A DNA stretch of 14,371 nucleotides from an uncultured Rickettsiaceae bacterium (lineage in GTDB: Bacteria; Pseudomonadota; Alphaproteobacteria; Rickettsiales; Rickettsiaceae), in NCBI GenBank assembly GCA_905479885.1, contig CAJQOE010000018.1, positions 1 to 14,371 on the forward strand, in the 5' to 3' direction. Each line of letters starts with the position of its first letter. The stretch's first letter is position 1. The notes below the pieces were generated by a model that made no database searches, was not told where the DNA came from, and saw only the letters and a list, made by a program, of their open reading frames with translations. Positions 7,563 through 14,350 of the stretch are shown here, one piece after another. A program made the translations under genes and the position numbers.

Positions 7563-8825
7563 ATGAACAACTTAAATAAAACATTATCCCATACTGATCC
7601 TGAAATCCTAGAAGCTATCAATTTAGAACAAAATAGGCAGTCAAAATATATTGAGCTTATAGCTTCTGAAAATTTCACCAGCAAAGCAGTGATGGAAGCA
7701 CAAGGCTCTTTGATGACCAATAAATACGCAGAAGGTTATCCTGGAAAAAGATATTATTGTGGTTGTGATGAAGTTGATAAGGCTGAAAATTTAGCTAAAG
7801 AGCGCTTAAAAAAACTATTTAATTGTACCTATGCTAATGTACAACCTCATTCAGGTTCTCAAGCAAATCAAGCAGTATATTTAGCGCTCATCAAGCCAGG
7901 CGATACTATATTAGGTATGTCTTTAGATTGTGGCGGGCATTTAACGCATGGCGCGGCCCCTAACATTTCTGGCAAATGGTTTAATCCGATATTTTATAAC
8001 GTTGATCCTAAAACACACCTAATTAACTATGATGAAGTTGAACGCTTAGCTCTAGAGCATAAACCAAAGCTTATTATAGCTGGTTTTTCTGCCTATAGCA
8101 GAGAATTAGATTTTGCACGTTTTAGAGCTATTGCAGACAAAGTAGGCGCTTACTTAATGGCAGATATCGCTCATATAGCTGGTATTATTGCTGCTGGCGA
8201 GCACCCTAGCCCATTCCCATATGCGCATGTGGCCACATCAACTACTCATAAGACGCTCAGAGGCCCGCGTGGTGGTATTATCATGTCTGATGACGAAGAA
8301 ATAGGAAAGCTTCTTGATAAAGCCGTCTTCCCTGGTCTACAAGGCGGTCCATTAATGCATGTGATTGCTGCTAAAGCAGTAGCCTTTAAAGAGGCATTGA
8401 GCACTGATTATAAATCATACATCAAGCAAGTAATTACAAATGCTCAAACCTTAGGCAAAACCCTACAAGAAAGAGGCTATGATATACTGACTGGCGGCAC
8501 GGATAACCACATTATTGTACTTGATCTACGTAAACAAGGCCTAACTGGCAAATTGGCTTCTGCCTCTTTAGATAATGCAGGTATTACCTCGAATAAAAAT
8601 ACTGTGCCCTTTGATAAAACTTCACCATTTGTGACTTCGGGTGTACGCCTTGGAACCCCAGCATGTACTACTCGAGGATTTCGTACGACTGAATTTAAAA
8701 TTGTCGGTAATTTAATTGCAGATGTGCTAGATGGATTAAAACAATCTGAAGAAAATGGACAAATTGAACAAAAAGTATTTGCGCAAGTATTAGAGTTGAA
8801 TGCTAAATTTCCAATATATAGCTAA
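7563..8825 (+). CDS. glyA: Serine hydroxymethyltransferase
   Basis: A PLP enzyme that interconverts serine and glycine and charges tetrahydrofolate with a one-carbon unit for thymidylate, purine and formyl-methionine synthesis. The 420-residue product is full length. It shows ELIASENF (31-38), NKYAEGYPGKRYY (53-65), QPHSGSQAN (94-102) and DIAHIAG (201-207). The PLP lysine is Lys230 in STTHKTLRGPRGG, and GLQGGPLMH follows. The start ATG at 7563 has AAGG (7554-7557) at a 5-base spacing. nrdR begins 5 bases after the stop, an arrangement (glyA-nrdR) that is common in Alphaproteobacteria. Confidence 0.98.
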   Translation: MNNLNKTLSHTDPEILEAINLEQNRQSKYIELIASENFTSKAVMEAQGSLMTNKYAEGYPGKRYYCGCDEVDKAENLAKERLKKLFNCTYANVQPHSGSQANQAVYLALIKPGDTILGMSLDCGGHLTHGAAPNISGKWFNPIFYNVDPKTHLINYDEVERLALEHKPKLIIAGFSAYSRELDFARFRAIADKVGAYLMADIAHIAGIIAAGEHPSPFPYAHVATSTTHKTLRGPRGGIIMSDDEEIGKLLDKAVFPGLQGGPLMHVIAAKAVAFKEALSTDYKSYIKQVITNAQTLGKTLQERGYDILTGGTDNHIIVLDLRKQGLTGKLASASLDNAGITSNKNTVPFDKTSPFVTSGVRLGTPACTTRGFRTTEFKIVGNLIADVLDGLKQSEENGQIEQKVFAQVLELNAKFPIYS

Positions 8826-8830
8826 ATTTT

Positions 8831-9280
8831 ATGAAGTGCCCCTTTTGTCAATCAACAGATATTTCTGTTAAAGATTCTAGAGATACCAATGAAGGTAAAG
8901 TAATTCGCCGTCGCAGGCATTGTAGCGATTGTAACGGACGTTTCACTACCTTTGAACGAATACAAATAAGAGAGTTAGTAGTCGTAAAAAGAACGGGAAT
9001 AAAACGTCCATTTGATCGTGTTAAAATACTCAAATCGATTACAACGGCGCTGCGTAAAAGGAATATTGCTGACGAAGAAATTGAAAAACTAACAGATAAA
9101 ATAGTAGTAGAACTCGAAAGCTCTAGTTCCACAGAAATAAACTCACGTATGATTGGTAAATTAATCATGCAGGAATTAGCTAAAATTGATCCAGTAGCCT
9201 ATATTAGATTTGCATCTGTATACAAAGACTTCGCTACTGCGCAAGATTTTGCCAAATTCATCAGTAAAATTAAAAAATAA
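8831..9280 (+). CDS. nrdR: Transcriptional repressor of ribonucleotide reductase genes
   Basis: NrdR senses ATP/dATP and represses nrd genes by binding NrdR boxes. The 149-residue product has the N-terminal zinc ribbon with Cys3, Cys6, Cys31 and Cys34 (CPFC...CSDC) and the RRRRHC-DC-GRFTTFER stretch. An ATP-cone domain follows (VVKRTGIKRPFDRVKI onwards) and ends in YIRFASVYKDF. Length is typical (about 150-160). It follows glyA by 5 bases and lies 26 bases before ptrB. I did not recognise an NrdR box pair in this window, so its targets are presumably elsewhere. Confidence 0.97.
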   Translation: MKCPFCQSTDISVKDSRDTNEGKVIRRRRHCSDCNGRFTTFERIQIRELVVVKRTGIKRPFDRVKILKSITTALRKRNIADEEIEKLTDKIVVELESSSSTEINSRMIGKLIMQELAKIDPVAYIRFASVYKDFATAQDFAKFISKIKK

Positions 9281-9295
9281 TTAAATTATATCCTC

Positions 9296-9301
9296 AAGGA
9301 G
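9296..9301 (+). promoter_or_regulatory. Shine-Dalgarno site of ptrB
   Basis: AAGGAG lies five bases before the ptrB ATG. Most other genes in the run have weak or no such site, so ptrB may be translated more independently than its upstream neighbours. Confidence 0.8.
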
Positions 9302-9306
9302 CACTT

Positions 9307-11355
9307 ATGCAACCAATAGCTAAAAAAATAAAACATGAATTTGAACTACACGGAACAAAAATTCACGATGATTATGCATGGTTACGAGCTAATGGATGGC
9401 CCTCTAGCGTGACTGACAAAGCAGTTATTACTTACCTAGAAGAAGAAAACGAGTATTTTAAAAATTACATAACTCCCCTAGAAGATAAAAAACAAGAGTT
9501 TTTTGAAGAATTAAAGGGACGAATTAAACTTGATGATCAATCAACATATACTAAAAAAGATGATTTTTATTACTATACCAGGACCGAAGCTGATAAAAAC
9601 TATACAATATATTGCCGCAAAAGAGGCACAATAGATGCGCCTGAAGAAATAATCCTAGATGTTAATAATCTAGCCATAGGCAAAGAATTTACCTCACTTG
9701 GAGCATTTTCAATCAGCCCTGACCATAAATTAATGGCCTATTCTGTAGATTTTACTGGTGGAGAAAAATACACGATAAGAGTTTATGATTTAGAAAATAA
9801 AAAATTCTTATCTGATGAAATACCAGATACAATTGGTGCAGTGGTATGGCATGAAACCATAGCTGGTTTTTTCTATTCCCCGACAGATGAAAAATGGCGC
9901 CATGATAAAATCAAGTTCCATAAGCTTGGCGTCCCACCTAAAGAAGATAAGATAATACTCCACGAACCAGATCCGCTTTATTATGTTGGCGCATCTAAGT
10001 CATCTAGTAAACAATATATATTCATCAACATTAATGGACATGATAGCAATGAAATATACTACATAGCTATGCAAGATCCATCTTTTACGCCCAAGCTATT
10101 AAATAAACGCATGGATCAAATCTTATATTCCGTAGATCATAATGATAAATATTTCTATAAGAGCACCAATAATAAGGCTAAGAATTTTCACATCTTACGC
10201 ACCGAGTCTTCTAGTTATACAGAAAACTCAAAATGGGAGATTTATATTGCTGAAAAAAAAGATGCGTACTTATCTGGATTCGACATTACACAAAATTATT
10301 TGCTACTTAACTACAAAGTAAACGGTTTACCAGAAACTACAGTCCAGCACATTGAAGATGGAACACAAAAAATTCTTACTTTTCCTGAAAGCGCTTATAC
10401 AGCCGGAATTTACTCAACGAACTATGATGAAGATGACATAAGAGTAAATTATTCTTCTCTTGCTAGGCCAACTACTATTTATAGTTACGACTTCCATACT
10501 AACGAACTAACAACAATAAAAATTCAGGAAATCCCAACTGGTCTAAACCCAGATGATTATACTGTAGAGAGAATTTTTGCTCAAACTGAGGGAGTGCAAG
10601 TACCAATTAGTCTTTTTTATAAGAAATCATTATTCAAACAAGATGGTTCAAACCCCTTATATCTATATGGTTATGGTTCATACGGCATTGGTACACCTCC
10701 AGCTTTTCGAAGCTCAGCAATTTCTTTGGTTGACCGTGGTTTTGTTTACGCAATTGCACATATTAGAGGCGGAGATGATCTAGGGCACGATTGGTATGAA
10801 GCAGCAAAGTTTTTAACTAAAAAACGTACTTTTAGTGATTTCATTTCAGCTACTGAAACCTTAATAGAAAAGAAATATACCTCAACTGGTAACATAGTAA
10901 TAATGGGAGGTAGCGCTGGTGGTTTGCTAATTGGGAATGTCATCAACCAACGACCAGAATTATTTAAAGCAGCCATAGCTCACGTACCCTTTGTAGACGT
11001 GCTAAACACCATGCTTGATGGTGACTTACCACTTACACCAGGTGAATATAAAGAATGGGGTAATCCTGAAGATAAAGAATATTTTGACTATATCAAATCC
11101 TATTCTCCATATGATAATGTATCAAAGCAGCATTACCCGCACCTATTTGTCACTGCTGGTTTATCTGACCCGCGTGTTGGTTATTGGGAAGCCGCCAAAT
11201 GGGTCGCTAAGATTCGCGACTATAAACTTGATGATAACTTAATATTATATAAAACTAATATGAGCTTTGGACATATGGGCGCCTCTGGTAGATTTGATTA
11301 TTTAAAAGAAGCCGCAGAAGACCTAACGTTCATTGCCAATATATTTGAATTGTAA
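9307..11355 (+). CDS. ptrB: Oligopeptidase B (S9A serine peptidase)
   Basis: A 682-residue cytoplasmic peptidase of the prolyl-oligopeptidase family that cleaves small peptides after Lys or Arg. An N-terminal seven-bladed propeller domain covers roughly residues 70-400. The C-terminal alpha/beta-hydrolase domain carries the catalytic triad: Ser536 in MGGSAGGLL, Asp621 in SDPRVGYWE and His656 in FGHMGASGR. AHIRGGDDLGHDWYEAAK and LDGDLPLT.GEYKEWGNP are family signatures near the substrate pocket. Length matches E. coli PtrB (686). The start has the best ribosome binding site of the plus run, AAGGAG at 9296-9301 with a 5-base spacer. It is the last gene of this run and ends 79 bases before the converging DUF2335 gene. 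Confidence 0.96.
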   Translation: MQPIAKKIKHEFELHGTKIHDDYAWLRANGWPSSVTDKAVITYLEEENEYFKNYITPLEDKKQEFFEELKGRIKLDDQSTYTKKDDFYYYTRTEADKNYTIYCRKRGTIDAPEEIILDVNNLAIGKEFTSLGAFSISPDHKLMAYSVDFTGGEKYTIRVYDLENKKFLSDEIPDTIGAVVWHETIAGFFYSPTDEKWRHDKIKFHKLGVPPKEDKIILHEPDPLYYVGASKSSSKQYIFININGHDSNEIYYIAMQDPSFTPKLLNKRMDQILYSVDHNDKYFYKSTNNKAKNFHILRTESSSYTENSKWEIYIAEKKDAYLSGFDITQNYLLLNYKVNGLPETTVQHIEDGTQKILTFPESAYTAGIYSTNYDEDDIRVNYSSLARPTTIYSYDFHTNELTTIKIQEIPTGLNPDDYTVERIFAQTEGVQVPISLFYKKSLFKQDGSNPLYLYGYGSYGIGTPPAFRSSAISLVDRGFVYAIAHIRGGDDLGHDWYEAAKFLTKKRTFSDFISATETLIEKKYTSTGNIVIMGGSAGGLLIGNVINQRPELFKAAIAHVPFVDVLNTMLDGDLPLTPGEYKEWGNPEDKEYFDYIKSYSPYDNVSKQHYPHLFVTAGLSDPRVGYWEAAKWVAKIRDYKLDDNLILYKTNMSFGHMGASGRFDYLKEAAEDLTFIANIFEL

Positions 11356-11408
11356 TTATAGATAACAACATTACGATAGAGACATGACGCTGACCCCTGT
11401 TAATTCAT

Positions 11409-11447
11409 ATTTAGAAAATAAAATTGCAGAAATTTTATTTTCTAAAT
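11409..11447. terminator. Perfect 17-bp hairpin between converging transcripts
   Basis: ATTTAGAAAATAAAATT (11409-11425) is exactly complementary to AATTTTATTTTCTAAAT (11431-11447) around a five-base loop, GCAGA. It lies 54 bases after the ptrB stop and includes the last codons and stop of the DUF2335 gene on the other strand. Both arms are almost pure A/T, so each strand ends in a U-rich arm, which could act as a bidirectional terminator. Its perfect symmetry suggests it is maintained. No U-run follows the stem on either strand, so the termination role is inferred. Confidence 0.6.
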
Positions 11448-11932
11448 TGTCTAGAAGCTAAATTGTTATTTCTATAATGTTTCGGTTTATACTGTTTATT
11501 ACGCGCAGATTCTTTATGAATCGATGATTTAGAGTAAAAATATGAAATGATTGTGATACATGCAAATGCTGATATCGCAAATACGGATGCTGAAATTACA
11601 CTTTCAACCAACACAAGCATTAAAGTTGTTATCGATACAAGTCCAACAAATACCAAAGCAAACATACGTCCCAAGCGCGTAGCTCGACTGTGTTTTTCTA
11701 TAGTTAACAAATCCATTGAATGCCTATGATTTTGCTCTTTATCAGCCATATCAAAAAGTTTTTCAAACGTGCCTGGATTTAGTTCTTCATATTGTTCCAT
11801 CATATCAATTGGTGGCAATACATGCTGATACTTCCTACGGACTAGGCTAGCATCACTTTGTCTAGAATTAGAAACTCTGCTATAGCCTCTATTCAAACGA
11901 TTATTATCAAAAAATTTCTTAGTTTCTTTCAT
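11435..11932 (-). CDS. DUF2335 family membrane protein in GTA operon
   Basis: A 165-residue protein that I match to the DUF2335 family of predicted membrane proteins. The diagnostic part is residues 39-95: LPPIDMMEQYEELNPG, FEKLFDMADKEQNHRH and the basic TRLGRM before the membrane. Two hydrophobic segments follow (about 91-109 and 113-133) with only a very short turn, then a basic, Asn-rich tail. The first 35 residues are polar and basic. This gives a membrane hairpin with both ends on the same side, probably the cytoplasm. The function of the family is not known. The gene overlaps the preceding 57-codon gene by 14 bases and ends inside a perfect hairpin, so it is the last gene of the tail-protein operon. 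A role in particle release (holin-like) or membrane attachment of the tail is possible but unproven. Confidence 0.75.
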   Translation of the reverse strand: MKETKKFFDNNRLNRGYSRVSNSRQSDASLVRRKYQHVLPPIDMMEQYEELNPGTFEKLFDMADKEQNHRHSMDLLTIEKHSRATRLGRMFALVFVGLVSITTLMLVLVESVISASVFAISAFACITIISYFYSKSSIHKESARNKQYKPKHYRNNNLASRQFRK

Positions 11933-12092
11933 GTTTTTTTAACTCTTGATATGACTTGTTGATATCATTTTCAATTTTACAGAAATATTCGGCAACATCC
12001 AAGGTTTCCGCACTCTTTATAGGCATGGCTCCCAACCTGAACACACTCAAAAAGCCAGAAAGAAACTTCTGAAACATTAGATTATTAAACAT
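11919..12092 (-). CDS. Small 57-residue protein of unknown function, coupled to g13
   Basis: A short reading frame, MFNNLMFQKFLSGF to QELKKHERN. Evidence that it is real: its ATG overlaps the stop of the DUF2163 gene (TGATG on the minus strand), and its end overlaps the DUF2335 start by 14 bases, so it exactly fills the gap between two coupled genes. The first half is hydrophobic and amphipathic (FQKFLSGFLSVFRLGAMP), the second half acidic to basic and helical. The RLGAMP...TLDVAEYF stretch faintly recalls the small tail-assembly chaperones found before the tape measure gene in GTA clusters (LGL.P..FW.LT..EL pattern), but the key Trp is missing. That link is a guess; it could also be a remnant of another tail gene. 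Confidence 0.6.
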   Translation of the reverse strand: MFNNLMFQKFLSGFLSVFRLGAMPIKSAETLDVAEYFCKIENDINKSYQELKKHERN

Positions 12093-12835
12093 CAACTTTT
12101 TACAATATTAGATTCCGGAATTGCCGGTTCACCCCTGAAATTTACTGCATTATTAAAAGAATAGCAACAAGTTCTAAACTTTTTGTCACATGCAGGTACT
12201 AATGTGACTCGTTTATACCCTGAAAAATCTAATTCTAAAGCCGAATCAATTTCAATATAATTACCGTTATGTGTTAAAATTTTAAATTCTCTATGATCCT
12301 CTGTCCTTAACTTACCGCCTTTAAATAATCCGTCTTCCACGTCTTGAATATCACATATTAGCAGATTAACATTATGAGATAACAAATCACAATTTATCAC
12401 ATAATCCTCTATATTAATCATGCATTTATTATCGCCAAACTTAGCACGGCAGGTTTTACTAAACATTTGTAACAATGATTGACCATATTTTATGGTCTCG
12501 GGCTCACAACGCATTTCGAAATCTAAGTCATTTACATTATATTGTGTGCAGATATATGTAACCAAATGTTTTATTTCGTCATTTTGTAAGTACATAATTT
12601 TTATATTAGAGCCAACAAGTTTATCGTCTTTACTGATGCCATACTTTTCAAAAACTCCATGCAATATTATATGATTTTCAGCCGAATCATTAAATATTCC
12701 TGAGATTAATGACAAACCAGAATATGGCAAATACGTATTACCCTCATGTGTTATTATAACATTTGCAGATGTTAAATAATATTCTTTAACACCTTGGGCT
12801 TTAATATAAAACAAGTATATTTTATATGCACTCAT
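12092..12835 (-). CDS. GTA/phage tail hub protein, DUF2163 (RcGTA g13-like)
   Basis: A 247-residue homologue of the hub (baseplate) protein gp13 of the Rhodobacter gene transfer agent, which joins the distal tail ring to the host-contacting fibre. The C-terminal domain (phage_BR0599) is recognised by FSKTCRAKFGDNKC (125-138) and VPACDKKFRTCCYSF (213-227), followed by NAVNFRGEPAIPES. Cys129, Cys138, Cys216 and Cys223 or Cys224 are the conserved cysteines believed to bind a metal or Fe-S cluster in this family. It is shorter than most relatives (about 290); the N-terminal region seems compact. Its ATG overlaps the stop of the g12-like gene in an ATGA overlap, and its own TGA overlaps the next start (TGATG). 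The normal downstream gene, an NlpC/P60 peptidase, is missing. Confidence 0.87.
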   Translation of the reverse strand: MSAYKIYLFYIKAQGVKEYYLTSANVIITHEGNTYLPYSGLSLISGIFNDSAENHIILHGVFEKYGISKDDKLVGSNIKIMYLQNDEIKHLVTYICTQYNVNDLDFEMRCEPETIKYGQSLLQMFSKTCRAKFGDNKCMINIEDYVINCDLLSHNVNLLICDIQDVEDGLFKGGKLRTEDHREFKILTHNGNYIEIDSALELDFSGYKRVTLVPACDKKFRTCCYSFNNAVNFRGEPAIPESNIVKS

Positions 12836-13428
12836 TCATACACCTCAATTAATTCAACATCTTCTACTTTGATGCTACCGTCGGAATTAAAACTATACTG
12901 AAAATTATCAGCAGCAAAACGTACTGGTACATCAAACACAAAACTAGCGCAAATCTCTACATTCTTTTCCAAAACATAAGCTAGCTTCACTTTGCCACTA
13001 CTGGCTTCAATAGACTCTATTTCAACAGGGTTGTTTTCCACCCATATTGTCACACTATCAACAATTGGCTTAGTAATAACACGTATATATGGAGATATGG
13101 CATCTGCATATGTTTTTTGTAATTGAAATTCAGCATTCACACCGTCACTGGTGGCTATAATTTGCTTCTCTACCTTGTAATCAAAATGATCTCTTAAACG
13201 AAAAGAAAAACGCTTCCCTGCTCTGGCTTGAAAAAAACTATTAAAAGCCTCAAACTGATTAGCCGATAACAAGCAATTTCTTAAATTATAACGCCTTTTA
13301 GGTATTTGCGAATCAGAGTTACGCACCTCTCTACCAGACATTGAAACAGCCATTGAAGTAGAAAATTCTGCCGACCCTACAGCAAATATTTCAATATATT
13401 GAGGTAATCTAACATCATGGAAGTTCAT
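12832..13428 (-). CDS. GTA/phage distal tail protein, DUF2460 (RcGTA g12-like)
   Basis: A 198-residue member of the DUF2460 family (TIGR02217), the distal tail ring protein at the tip of the GTA tail tube. Family features: MNFHDVRLPQYIE start, FSTSMAVSMSGREVRNSDS, a basic RRYNLRN, and FNSFFQARAGKRFSFRLRDHFDY (typically the R-x-G-x-x-x-x-F-R-x-x-D core). It then continues into a beta-rich C-terminal half. Length agrees with the family (about 200-210). Translation starts from a perfect AAGGAGGT site placed inside the end of the g8-like gene, with 14 bases of overlap. In RcGTA the preceding gene is the tape measure (g11); here it is the tail terminator. Confidence 0.9.
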   Translation of the reverse strand: MNFHDVRLPQYIEIFAVGSAEFSTSMAVSMSGREVRNSDSQIPKRRYNLRNCLLSANQFEAFNSFFQARAGKRFSFRLRDHFDYKVEKQIIATSDGVNAEFQLQKTYADAISPYIRVITKPIVDSVTIWVENNPVEIESIEASSGKVKLAYVLEKNVEICASFVFDVPVRFAADNFQYSFNSDGSIKVEDVELIEVYE

Positions 13429-13837
13429 TATATACCTCCTTTTTTATTAGCGCTTTATAGCTAATTGTTAGTTTATTAAGCACTAAATCTTTAGCTTTTT
13501 CGAATTGTAAATCATTAGCCTTAATACCAGCTACTATATAACCAGCGAAGTTATTATTATCCGATCTAACAATAGTTGCTATACGATCTGCAAGTTTGAC
13601 AAGTAACTGATGATTATTATCTTTTGCGTAAGCAGAAATCTGAAAGTCTATAGAATATATAGATTCAAGATGACGTGAAAAATCTTCAGCTTTTAGAATG
13701 TTTATTAGTATAAATGGAGCCTTAGCATCTTGCACAACACCCAAATAAATTTTATTTATGGATTGCATAATCTCCTGATCATCAAACAACAATGTGTATA
13801 ATCGATTTTGAAAATCATGTATAAATGTTAGTGACAT
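13415..13837 (-). CDS. GTA/phage tail terminator, DUF3168 (RcGTA g8-like)
   Basis: A 140-residue protein matching DUF3168, the tail terminator that caps the tail tube and joins it to the head. Recognisable parts: a helical start with FQNRLYTLLFDDQEIM, IYLGVVQDAKAPFILINI (typically V-x-x-x-x-P-x-x-P-Y-I-x-I), then IDFQISAYAKDNNHQLLVKLADRIATIV and the closing beta-strand region. Divergence from free-living relatives is high, as expected in an AT-rich genome. It starts 27 bases after the g7-like gene with a weak AAGAGA site and overlaps the g12-like gene by 14 bases. The order g7-g8 is that of RcGTA. Confidence 0.78.
   Translation of the reverse strand: MSLTFIHDFQNRLYTLLFDDQEIMQSINKIYLGVVQDAKAPFILINILKAEDFSRHLESIYSIDFQISAYAKDNNHQLLVKLADRIATIVRSDNNNFAGYIVAGIKANDLQFEKAKDLVLNKLTISYKALIKKEVYNELP
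13434..13441 (-). promoter_or_regulatory. Perfect Shine-Dalgarno for the DUF2460 gene
   Basis: AAGGAGGT on the minus strand, five bases before the ATG at 13428 and inside the last codons of the DUF3168 gene. It is the strongest ribosome binding site in the window and fixes the start of the g12-like gene. It argues that the g8/g12 junction is an adapted arrangement rather than a random deletion scar. Confidence 0.85.
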
Positions 13838-13864
13838 GTTCGTTCTCTTCTATAATCAATAATC

Positions 13865-14197
13865 TTAAATTTCTAAAGCAATTATATTAAGTATCCTTCC
13901 TCGCTCATCTTCATCAATGATACGTTTTATTTCAAAAATTCGCTCATGAAAGCTAATACGCATTTCGCGCTTAATACCTTTGATGAATCTAGTCTTAAAA
14001 ATAAAATATTCTTCAGTTATCACATTCCCGAATGCCACACCTTCTAGAGATGTAAAGCCATTATCACAAACTGGTTTTATCTCTGCAAAACTCTGAATAA
14101 CTTCTTCCCATTTTTCTTCTTCAATAGCATTATTTGCTTGGTTTTCTAAGAAAATGATTTTATGAACTAATTTAGAAATCATGCTTTGTTTTTTCAT
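13865..14197 (-). CDS. GTA/phage head-tail adaptor (RcGTA g7-like head closure)
   Basis: A 110-residue protein resembling head-closure/head-tail joining proteins (Phage_H_T_join, SPP1 gp16-like fold). The pattern is ISKLVHKIIFLE, EEKWEEVIQSFAEIKPV, a variable loop, then RFIKGIKREMRISFHERIFEIKRIIDEDERGRILNIIALEI. The I-K-R-x-M-R-I and F-E-I-x-x-I-x-D-x-x-x-R-x-x-x-L elements are the most telling. Length equals that of RcGTA gp7. I chose the ATG at 14197 because GAGAG lies a few bases upstream; an inner Met at codon 6 is less likely. It is the first gene of the block here: the IS21-like end begins only about 35 bases upstream, so the capsid genes that normally precede it are not adjacent. Confidence 0.75.
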   Translation of the reverse strand: MKKQSMISKLVHKIIFLENQANNAIEEEKWEEVIQSFAEIKPVCDNGFTSLEGVAFGNVITEEYFIFKTRFIKGIKREMRISFHERIFEIKRIIDEDERGRILNIIALEI

Positions 14198-14239
14198 AAG
14201 CTCTCACTAAATTTTTATTTCTCTATACGGAATGTAAAA

Positions 14240-14300
14240 TGTAATCAGCTATTGACCCCTTTAAGGATAAAATTGTAATCAAAATTGACCCCCTAAAATG
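14240..14300 (+). repeat. Two tandem-like IS end repeats, 34 bases apart
   Basis: TGTAATCA occurs at 14240-14247 and 14274-14281. Each copy is followed a few bases later by TTGACCCC (14252-14259 and 14285-14292), then by a purine-rich AAGG/ATGG and ATAAAAT/ATAAT stretch. In IS21-family elements such repeats are transposase binding sites. I saw no reverse-oriented copy in the window, which fits the other end lying beyond it. Confidence 0.7.
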
Positions 14301-14350
14301 GCAATAATATATCCTTCATAAAAAGTTAATTATGAGGGGTTTTTAGAGAG

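Noticed and set aside
8848..9168. 106-codon frame antisense to nrdR
   Set aside because: Ser/Ile-rich mirror of the NrdR coding sequence with no start context; a shadow.
14198..14260. IS-derived hybrid promoter firing into the GTA block
   Set aside because: A CTGATT / TATAGA pair exists on the minus strand but the spacing is only 15-16 bases and the -10 match is 4/6; too weak to annotate.
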